Assembly: GCA_947501025.1 (NCBI GenBank)
Contig: CANMUM010000001.1
Span: forward strand, 207,600-271,599
DNA: 64,000 bases
Direction of reading: 5' to 3'
From: an uncultured Paracoccaceae bacterium
GTDB taxonomy: Bacteria; Pseudomonadota; Alphaproteobacteria; Rhodobacterales; Rhodobacteraceae
The notes beneath the pieces are model-generated. The model ran no database searches. It was not told the origin of the DNA and saw nothing but the letters and a program-made list of their open reading frames with translations. Numbering within the stretch: the first letter of the stretch is position 1; each line of letters begins with the position of its first letter. Below are positions 58,255 to 64,000 of this stretch, one piece after another. A program made the translations under genes and the position numbers.

Positions 58255-58590
58255 ATGGAAGAAGTTGAAAAATGGGAGACGCAGTTTAAAAAAGGGCTCA
58301 TTGAAGCTCTTGTTATGAAAGCTGTCATCCACCAAGGAAAAAGCTATGGTTATCAGCTGCTCGTTTTTCTCACGGAACAAGGTTTGGAGATTACGGAGGG
58401 CACTTTGTATCCACTTCTTAACCGTATGGAAAAGAATGGGTGGCTCACGTCAAGCTGGGATATGCCTGAAAATGGCGGTCATCCGAAACGTGTTTATGAA
58501 CCAAGCCCAAGCTCTCGAGAAAATCTCAAGCTCATATTTGCGCGTATCGATCATTACGTTGGTGTTTATAATAATTTAAGGAGCCTATAA
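58255..58590 (+). CDS. PadR family transcriptional regulator
   Basis: 111-residue winged-helix repressor. FKKGLIEALVMKAVI, the YGYQLL helix, GTLYPLLNRMEKNGWL recognition region and GHPKRVYEPS wing are diagnostic. It has only a short C-terminal helix, so it belongs to the small PadR class. ATG 58255 is preferred because AAGGA lies six bases upstream; ATG 58234 has none. It sits one base before the next gene and likely controls it. Confidence 0.92.
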   Translation: MEEVEKWETQFKKGLIEALVMKAVIHQGKSYGYQLLVFLTEQGLEITEGTLYPLLNRMEKNGWLTSSWDMPENGGHPKRVYEPSPSSRENLKLIFARIDHYVGVYNNLRSL

Positions 58591-58591
58591 A

Positions 58592-59368
58592 ATGGAAAAT
58601 ACTGAATATTTAAAGCGACTAAAATCACAATTGCGCATTATGGATCGTAAGAGCCGCAAAGATGTACTTAATGAGATTCAATCATCAATTGATGATGATC
58701 CCAATACGAAGCTTGAGGATCGTTTTGGCTCGGTTTACCAGCTTGCAGCACAATATCTTGAAGATATTCCACATCGTGCAACATGGTGGCAGCGGGTTGG
58801 TGTAGGTTTTAAGTGGCTGTTCCTTGCGCTCGGTGTCCTTATGGCTATTCTTATTTTGCTTATCTTTTGGTTTGTAAATATGGTTGTTAAAGGTGGGGAT
58901 GAATTTAATTATACCGATATAAATGCGGCCGAGCTTTCGCAGATGGATTGGCGGACACTGGATATATCGCCAACAATAATTGATATTTATCAAAGCAAAA
59001 TTGTTATTTATACAGGTGAATTTGATCAGGTGAGTTATTCATGTGCCAATACGGATCTAGGTGAAACTTTTGAGAAAACCGAAACAACGCTGACGATTAA
59101 ACAAAATGAATGTTTCTTACGTATTCCAAATACTGTGACAACATTGAATGCAAAACAATCTTCAATGATATTAGGCACAATTCAAGATGATTTGAATATT
59201 GACCTATGGCAGGCAGAATTGCTTTTACCAGCACCAGAAGCTGTTACGATTGAAAATGAAATGGAACAATGCAAGCTTGCCGCCACAAATGGCAAAGGTG
59301 GCACGCATAAACTGAGCCTAACGGGCTTATGGTGCTCGGTTCAAGATTATGAATATAATCCAAGCTAA
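58592..59368 (+). CDS. HAAS-like N-terminal domain membrane protein (PadR partner)
   Basis: 258 residues. The first 60 (EYLKRLKSQLRIMDRKSRKDVLNEIQ...DDDP, FGSVYQLAAQYLEDI) resemble the HAAS/DUF1700 helical domain that is typically encoded after padR genes. One transmembrane helix follows (WLFLALGVLMAILILLIFWFVN, about residues 74-98). The remaining 150 residues are extracytoplasmic, beta-rich, with several cysteines, like the adhesin-type DUF4097 layout but short. Function unknown; envelope stress sensing is a guess. PadR-HAAS pairs are best known in Firmicutes. Confidence 0.7.
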   Translation: MENTEYLKRLKSQLRIMDRKSRKDVLNEIQSSIDDDPNTKLEDRFGSVYQLAAQYLEDIPHRATWWQRVGVGFKWLFLALGVLMAILILLIFWFVNMVVKGGDEFNYTDINAAELSQMDWRTLDISPTIIDIYQSKIVIYTGEFDQVSYSCANTDLGETFEKTETTLTIKQNECFLRIPNTVTTLNAKQSSMILGTIQDDLNIDLWQAELLLPAPEAVTIENEMEQCKLAATNGKGGTHKLSLTGLWCSVQDYEYNPS

Positions 59369-59390
59369 TATTGTGACATCAATTAAAAAG

Positions 59391-59421
59391 AAGCCGTCTA
59401 TAAATTTGGGCGGCTTTTTAT
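59391..59421 (+). terminator. Rho-independent terminator after the PadR pair
   Basis: AAGCCGTC pairs with GGCGGCTT around a short loop, followed by TTTAT. It reaches the last bases of the convergent SDR gene and has A's on its left, so it may act in both directions. Confidence 0.8.
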
Positions 59422-60059
59422 ATTTGCGCCCAAATCTCGCTTGCAACCTCAGAGGCCGTAGCGAATTGCGCAGGTTTTAACCCGGGGTATAACGTCGAGC
59501 GCATGCTTGAATAGAATGGGCGAGGGGTTAGGATTTCGACATCGGTTCCAAGTGTTTTCACTTCATCGCGCCAAGCCTTCACAATTGTCATCTGAGCCTG
59601 TTTGCTCAATGATATATTTGCAAGATTTGGTAATTCTAAATCATCTTGATTAAAGAAGACAGCCTTGCCACCACGAATAACGGGGTCGAGCGCATTGATC
59701 AGGCGTGATGTAGCACGGATATTGGTTTTATAGGCTTTATCTAAGTCTTTTGCGGATAAATGAGCTACAGGTTGCATTTGTGCCGTAAACCAAGCGGTAT
59801 GAAGCCAGAGGTCAATTTTGCCCCAGCGCTCAGCAATCGAGTTCGCGAGATAGGTCACGGCATTATCATCTGTGATATCCATGGGCACTTGCGTGATTGA
59901 TCCAGAAGTCTGGTCAATAGCATCAGCAAGATCATCAAGCGCACCTTGCGTGCGAGCAAGGGCGATCACATGCGCACCAGATTTTGCAGCCTCAAGCGAT
60001 AAAGCATAGCCAAGCCCATAACTCGCGCCAGTTACGAGAACGATTCTTTGGTTAGCCAT
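59418..60059 (-). CDS. SDR-fold protein lacking catalytic Tyr and Ser
   Basis: 213 residues. The Rossmann dinucleotide loop TGASYGLG (residues 10-17), DITDD and the helix with Lys153 indicate a classical short-chain dehydrogenase fold. The usual YxxxK motif reads Ile149-Ser-Leu-Ser-Lys153, so the catalytic Tyr is missing; the preceding strand AVFFNQDD lacks the usual Ser, and the NNAG motif is replaced by LHTAW. It may bind NAD(P) without normal dehydrogenase activity. The start ATG 60059 lies in the 3' end of cvpA (8-base overlap); the frame open upstream to 60092 has no better site. Confidence 0.8.
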   Translation of the reverse strand: MANQRIVLVTGASYGLGYALSLEAAKSGAHVIALARTQGALDDLADAIDQTSGSITQVPMDITDDNAVTYLANSIAERWGKIDLWLHTAWFTAQMQPVAHLSAKDLDKAYKTNIRATSRLINALDPVIRGGKAVFFNQDDLELPNLANISLSKQAQMTIVKAWRDEVKTLGTDVEILTPRPFYSSMRSTLYPGLKPAQFATASEVASEIWAQI

Positions 60060-60642
60060 CGATAGCAGCTGCGTTGTTAGCAGGGACTGCACAATGGCTT
60101 GTTAGGCTGTCAAATTGTGCTGCAATCCATGATGGAGCAGCGTCTTGATCAGGCAATTGATCGGTGATTGTTTCTTTTGGTGAAGAGAATATCGCATATG
60201 ATTTTGATTGTTCAATCATTGGTAATGGTGTCGATGCTTGAACGAAATTGTCATAAATAATGATCACGAGCAGAACAATTGCGATCCCACGCGCAAACCC
60301 AAAAAGCGCTCCTAAACCACCATCAAACGCAGAAAGTGCTGAATTTTGGATCATACCTGTCATCAGTGGTGTAATGAGAGCCATGACGATCATTCCAGCG
60401 ACAAAGAGCGCCACAAACCCGACAGCCGTCAATAATTCACAACTATCAGCGAGGTAATCTTTAACGAATGGGAGGTCTTGAACAATCGGAACCATAAGAT
60501 GGGCAAATTTGGCAGCCACAATAAGGGCAATGATCCAACCTATAATTGACATGCCTTCGCGAATAATTCCGCGTGACCAAGCGAGTAGCGTGGATAAGAC
60601 CAGCACGATTAAAACGATTCCATCGACCATAGTATATGTCAT
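60052..60642 (-). CDS. cvpA: CvpA family membrane protein
   Basis: 196-residue inner-membrane protein of the CvpA/colicin V production family: four helices with VDGIVLIVLVLSTLLAWSRGIIRE, IIGWIIALIVAAKFA and DGGLGALFGFARGIAIV, followed by a hydrophilic C-terminal tail. The family has been linked to envelope maintenance. GGAG lies five bases before ATG 60642, which is one base after the radA stop. Confidence 0.9.
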   Translation of the reverse strand: MTYTMVDGIVLIVLVLSTLLAWSRGIIREGMSIIGWIIALIVAAKFAHLMVPIVQDLPFVKDYLADSCELLTAVGFVALFVAGMIVMALITPLMTGMIQNSALSAFDGGLGALFGFARGIAIVLLVIIIYDNFVQASTPLPMIEQSKSYAIFSSPKETITDQLPDQDAAPSWIAAQFDSLTSHCAVPANNAAAIDG

Positions 60643-60643
60643 T

Positions 60644-62002
60644 TCAGCTCCGATTTGATGCAATTTCAACGAACTCTTCTAACCGTGAAAACGATGATAA
60701 GGCAAGGGGGGAATCCTCACTGAGTTGCAATTGTTTGGGGGTTATGGCTTTTTTGAAACCCAATTTATGGGCCTCTTTGAGGCGATTTTCGGCAAATGGC
60801 ACGGCGCGAAGGGCGCCAGAAAGTGAGATTTCACCAAAAAATACAGCCTCGCGCGGCAATGGGCGGTCAAAATGGGCCGATAATAAGGCTCCCGCGACGG
60901 CAAGATCAGCGGCAGGCTCAGTAATTCGCAATCCCCCCGCAACATTGAGATAAATATCACTGGGGCCAAATTCAACGCCTGCTCGCGCCTCCAAAACAGC
61001 GAGAATCATCGACAATCGAGCGCTGTCCCAGCCAATGACCGCGCGTCTTGGGGTTCCAAATGGAGAAGGGGCAATGAGGGCTTGGATTTCACAAAGCAAT
61101 GGGCGGGAGCCTTCCATGCCTGCAAAAACGGCTGAACCCGCAGCATTGGCCTCGCGATCAGCGAGAAATAATGCGGAAGGATTGGCAACGGGCGAAAGTC
61201 CGCCACCCGTCATTTCGAAAACGCCAATTTCACCAGCAGGGCCAAAACGGTTTTTGACAGCACGAAGTAGGCGGTAATTATGGCCGCGCTCACCTTCAAA
61301 ATAGAGAACTGTATCGACCATATGCTCAACAATGCGAGGGCCTGCAATCTGCCCGTCTTTTGTGACATGACCGACTAAGATTATGGCTGTATTTGAGCGC
61401 TTTGCAAAAGAAACCAGCTCATGCACAACTGCACGCACTTGAGAAACAGAACCAGGCGCATTGTCGACATTATCTGACCAAATGGTTTGTATCGAATCGA
61501 TAACAACAAAATCGGGATTTTCTTCGGTTAGGGTTTGAATAATATTGCGCAGATTGGTGGCCGCTGCCAACATGACGGGGGAGGCTTTAAGCCCCAAACG
61601 CTCAGCCCGCATACGGATTTGAGCGGAGGCTTCCTCACCAGAAATATAAATGGTTTTGTGTTTTTGATCGGCTAAAGACGCACTTGATTGTAATAATAAT
61701 GTTGATTTACCTATGCCTGGATCACCACCGACAAGAATTGCAGAGCCGGGAACAAAACCACCTCCAAGGACACGGTCAAGTTCGGCATTATGAGACATCA
61801 CGCGGTTAATCGGAGCATCTTCACCTTCAAGAAGGCCGAGCTCGATTGACCGACCTTTTTTGCGACCAAGACTTTTGGGCGCGGCATTCACTTCTTGTTC
61901 GGTTATTGAATTCCATTCGCCGCATCCATCACAACGTCCCGCCCATTTTTTATGAATGGTGCCGCATTGGTTGCAGATGAACTGGGATGATGTTTTTGCC
62001 AT
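60644..62002 (-). CDS. radA: DNA repair helicase RadA (Sms)
   Basis: 452 residues. Zinc finger Cys10, Cys13, Cys24 and Cys27; RecA-like core with Walker A GGDPGIGKSTLLLQ and the RadA-specific KNRFG motif (AVKNRFGPAGEIGVF); C-terminal Lon-protease-like domain. It drives branch migration in recombinational repair. It heads the radA-cvpA-SDR unit. Confidence 0.96.
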   Translation of the reverse strand: MAKTSSQFICNQCGTIHKKWAGRCDGCGEWNSITEQEVNAAPKSLGRKKGRSIELGLLEGEDAPINRVMSHNAELDRVLGGGFVPGSAILVGGDPGIGKSTLLLQSSASLADQKHKTIYISGEEASAQIRMRAERLGLKASPVMLAAATNLRNIIQTLTEENPDFVVIDSIQTIWSDNVDNAPGSVSQVRAVVHELVSFAKRSNTAIILVGHVTKDGQIAGPRIVEHMVDTVLYFEGERGHNYRLLRAVKNRFGPAGEIGVFEMTGGGLSPVANPSALFLADREANAAGSAVFAGMEGSRPLLCEIQALIAPSPFGTPRRAVIGWDSARLSMILAVLEARAGVEFGPSDIYLNVAGGLRITEPAADLAVAGALLSAHFDRPLPREAVFFGEISLSGALRAVPFAENRLKEAHKLGFKKAITPKQLQLSEDSPLALSSFSRLEEFVEIASNRS

Positions 62003-62127
62003 GTTGGAATGAAACTTGATCTATTAAATTATTTTAAATAATCTTATATCAGAAAATGCAAAATTCACCATAGCTCAACACGATCTTATCACAAGATTGT
62101 TGCCCGCTATAAAAATAAAAATGCTGT

Positions 62128-62156
62128 TTGTTAATCTTTTGTTAACCTGATATATT
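62128..62156 (+). promoter_or_regulatory. candidate promoter of the acyltransferase-Hint unit
   Basis: TTGTTA (62128-62133) and TATATT (62151-62156) are spaced by 17 bp, in an AT-rich 184-base gap after the radA start. Start of transcription would fall near 62163, close to the first codon of the acyltransferase gene, giving a leader of only about 24 bases. Confidence 0.5.
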
Positions 62157-62186
62157 TTCTACAATATACACAAATGGGACTATGAA

Positions 62187-62714
62187 ATGGCTCGACATTA
62201 TCCAAAAGATTGGTTTGATCTATCTCAACAAAAACTGGCAGATTTTGGTTCAATGTGGTTTTTGGCTGGACTGGTACAAAAGTACAACCAATATAAAGTG
62301 GCAGAGCTGATGCAGTTAATTGAGCCGCCATTGAGACTTGGGCAATATAAAATCTTTACGTCTAAAGGATATCCACGTGCATTTATAACATGGGCGAGTT
62401 TGAATGAAGAAAACCAAATTAAATTTGCTCTAGAAGAAAGCTATTTCGGCGCGGATCAGTGGGCAAGTGGTGAAAATATATGGCTTGTCGATTTGGTGGC
62501 TCCTTTTGGTCACGGCCCGGATGTACAAAAAGAAATTATCGCGAACATGACCAATGATGAGATGAAGACAATCCAAATGGTGCGGGCACGGAGAAAACCT
62601 TCGGAAGACAAACCAACTCGTATTTCTCAATGGAAGCGCGGAAATGATGGAGAAGTGAAATTTAGAAGTTTCACCAAGGAGCAATTCAAGAAAAAAATAA
62701 CTGAGGTGTCATAG
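62187..62714 (+). CDS. HlyC-like toxin-activating acyltransferase homologue
   Basis: 175 residues matching the RTX toxin lysine-acyltransferase family (HlyC), which transfers acyl groups from acyl-ACP to lysines of a secreted partner in the cytoplasm. Shared landmarks are PPLRLGQYKIF, the GYPRAFITWASLNEENQIKF core and the WLVDLVAPFG segment, whose Asp102 corresponds to catalytic Asp92 of HlyC. At the position of HlyC His23 (in SPLHRNW) this protein has Tyr33 in VQKYNQY, by my unaided alignment. It may therefore be inactive or use another residue. It sits directly before the Hint gene; the stop codon and the next start touch (ATAG-ATG). Confidence 0.8.
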   Translation: MARHYPKDWFDLSQQKLADFGSMWFLAGLVQKYNQYKVAELMQLIEPPLRLGQYKIFTSKGYPRAFITWASLNEENQIKFALEESYFGADQWASGENIWLVDLVAPFGHGPDVQKEIIANMTNDEMKTIQMVRARRKPSEDKPTRISQWKRGNDGEVKFRSFTKEQFKKKITEVS

Positions 62715-63638
62715 ATGACTTCTGTAACTATCGGTGGCATAACTGCTGGGACGGTTACCGAAGATCTCTCAGGCGAGGTGACTGGAGATCTCGATCAGGT
62801 TGGTACAGCCTCTGGTTCTGAAACATGGATAACGACACAAGCAAGCTATGGCACTGCATCAATTGATGAAGATGGGATATGGACATATGTTCTTAATGAT
62901 TCACATCCAGCAGTTGAGGCGCTGGATGATGGACAAATTTTAACCGATATATTTACTGTCACACTTACGATAAATGGTCAGACGGACACTCAAGACATCA
63001 CAATCACAATTAACGGCACAACCGACCCTTGCTATGTGAAAGGTACAAAAATTTTGACTGATCGGGGTTGGGTGCGCATAGAAATGCTGCGCGTTGGTGA
63101 CCTTGTTCAAACGCAAGATAAAGGGTTAGTCCCGATCGATTGGATTGGAAATTTTGAGTCAGATATTCGCCCGAACCAAAAGCCAGTTGTTTTGCCAAAA
63201 GATTGTTTTGGTAGAGATTGCCCAAATCAAGATCTTCTCGTATCGCCACAGCATTTAATGCTTCTTGGTAATTTCAAGGATAAGCTGCCTAAGCATTTCC
63301 AAGAAGTTTTTGTCCCTGCCCAATATCTTGTGGAGGATGATGCGAGAGCCTTGTTCGAAGACAACTACCAACCATATTTTTATGATGGGAGTGCGAAAAT
63401 GATTCAATATTATCACCTGCTTCTTGAAAGTCACCAAGTTATATTTGCCAATAATACATCGAGTGAAAGCCTGAATTTAGGCCCTATAGCGCTAGAAGCC
63501 TTTCATAGGTCAAAGTTGAAATCACCAGAAATGCTTGATGCTGCTCTTTCAGAGCAGGGTCGATTAATCTGCGCTCGACCTATATTGAAAAAAACGGAGT
63601 TTTTGGCATTGGGATTGGCGAATGCCGTCGGTGCGTAA
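62715..63638 (+). CDS. VCBS domain + Hint_2 domain protein
   Basis: 307 residues. Residues about 15-104 are a VCBS-type beta domain (TQASYGTASIDEDGIWTYVL, DGQILTDIFTVTLTING, ITITINGTTD). Residues 106-260 are a Hint (hedgehog/intein) domain: Cys106 in DPCYVKGTKILTDRGWVRIE, block-B-like LLVSPQHLML with His180, and HLLLESHQVIFANN and SESLNLGP at the end. Hint domains self-cleave or splice at their leading Cys. No signal peptide and no GGxGxDxxx RTX repeats are seen. Secretion by a type I system would fit this family in Rhodobacteraceae, but no transporter genes are in the window. Confidence 0.85.
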   Translation: MTSVTIGGITAGTVTEDLSGEVTGDLDQVGTASGSETWITTQASYGTASIDEDGIWTYVLNDSHPAVEALDDGQILTDIFTVTLTINGQTDTQDITITINGTTDPCYVKGTKILTDRGWVRIEMLRVGDLVQTQDKGLVPIDWIGNFESDIRPNQKPVVLPKDCFGRDCPNQDLLVSPQHLMLLGNFKDKLPKHFQEVFVPAQYLVEDDARALFEDNYQPYFYDGSAKMIQYYHLLLESHQVIFANNTSSESLNLGPIALEAFHRSKLKSPEMLDAALSEQGRLICARPILKKTEFLALGLANAVGA

Positions 63639-63847
63639 GCCAAAAACTTTAATTCCCGCATGCTCTCTGAGTAGCTATAAGTACAGCCTTAACTATCGCC
63701 TAGCCCCCGATAACCTGCTCCCCATAACGCGCAAACCTATCTCCATTTTGATATTAATTTAACTTTGTTCGGGAATTGACTTAACCAAAGATTAAAATTC
63801 ACTGGCACATATTAAGCCTTCATTAAACAAAATAAGGAGACTGAATA

Positions 63848-64000
63848 ATGGAGCAGACTAATGTAATAGAGGGCACTTACTATCTCAAAGATGGCCAGCT
63901 GATTCAATCAATTAATGGCTTGGATTTATTTTTTGGAGAGCTTATTGGCGAGGACGTCGCTGATACTATTTTTGACGGTGAGGTCACTCACTCTTATAAT
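63848..64000 (+). CDS. start of an unidentified gene, cut by the window end
   Basis: AAGGAG (63834-63839) lies eight bases before ATG 63848, and the frame stays open for all 51 codons to the edge (MEQTNVIEGTYYLKDGQLIQ, then acidic GEDVADTIFDGEV). I do not recognise it. It has no signal peptide, is acidic and Gly/Asp-rich, and could be another secreted partner of the acyltransferase. The 209 bases after the Hint gene show no terminator. Confidence 0.65.
   Translation, partial: MEQTNVIEGTYYLKDGQLIQSINGLDLFFGELIGEDVADTIFDGEVTHSYN

Overview
The window reads as a chromosomal segment of an alphaproteobacterium, most likely a marine-type Rhodobacterales relative with moderate-to-low GC (my estimate by eye, not computed). 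The support is the complete alphaproteobacterial division and cell-wall (dcw) cluster running on into lpxC, bamD and recN, an FtsW N-terminus of the type I associate with Rhodobacteraceae, the aerobic cobaltochelatase genes cobS/cobT, an FtsZ with a long linker and a DIPAFLR tail, and a Hint_2-type protein. Many genes are coupled through ATGA, TAATG or TGATG overlaps.

Layout. 1-3.9 kb (+): tail of an upstream gene, a periplasmic 5'-nucleotidase, a universal stress protein and an AGCS sodium:amino-acid symporter. 4.0-9.6 kb (-): an unknown secreted protein, then a membrane-stress-type operon read right to left as small membrane ORF, XpaC-like, TelA-like, SPFH+GYF_2, zinc-ribbon and TM2 genes. 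9.6-10.0 kb: a decayed YCII-family gene. 10.0-13.7 kb (-): tadA, gatC, gatA, an Excalibur lipoprotein and terC. 13.8-16.4 kb (+): rluB-like pseudouridine synthase with a long basic repetitive tail, an AmpD/AmiD-type amidase and the RNase P RNA. 16.5-17.3 kb (-): alpha-carbonic anhydrase whose signal-peptide region is broken by a nonsense codon and a 16-bp tandem duplication.

17.6-40 kb (+): promoter with phased MraZ-type boxes, then mraZ-rsmH-ftsL-ftsI-murE-murF-mraY-murD-ftsW-murG-murC-murB-ddl-ftsQ-ftsA-ftsZ (terminator), lpxC, bamD, recN. Together these make lipid II from UDP-MurNAc, build the divisome and supply the first committed lipid A step and an outer-membrane assembly factor. 40-46.7 kb: ClC channel (+), then on the minus strand cobS, cobT and an aminopeptidase P, with a DUF427 gene. 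46.9-54.2 kb: a DMT exporter and a PabB-PabC fusion (+), and an RND pump with its adaptor (-). 54.4-58.1 kb (+): YfgM-like protein, bamB, der, SemiSWEET. 58.2-59.4 kb (+): a PadR regulator and a HAAS-like membrane protein behind a promoter with a large inverted repeat. 59.4-62.0 kb (-): radA, cvpA and an SDR-fold protein lacking catalytic residues.

62.1-64 kb (+) looks accessory. It holds a HlyC-like acyltransferase homologue with Tyr at the expected catalytic His position, a VCBS-Hint protein directly behind it, and the start of a third gene cut by the window edge. This and the XpaC/TelA/SPFH operon with its short upstream ORF are the best candidates for little-described biology. I saw no tRNA, CRISPR array, insertion sequence or prophage.
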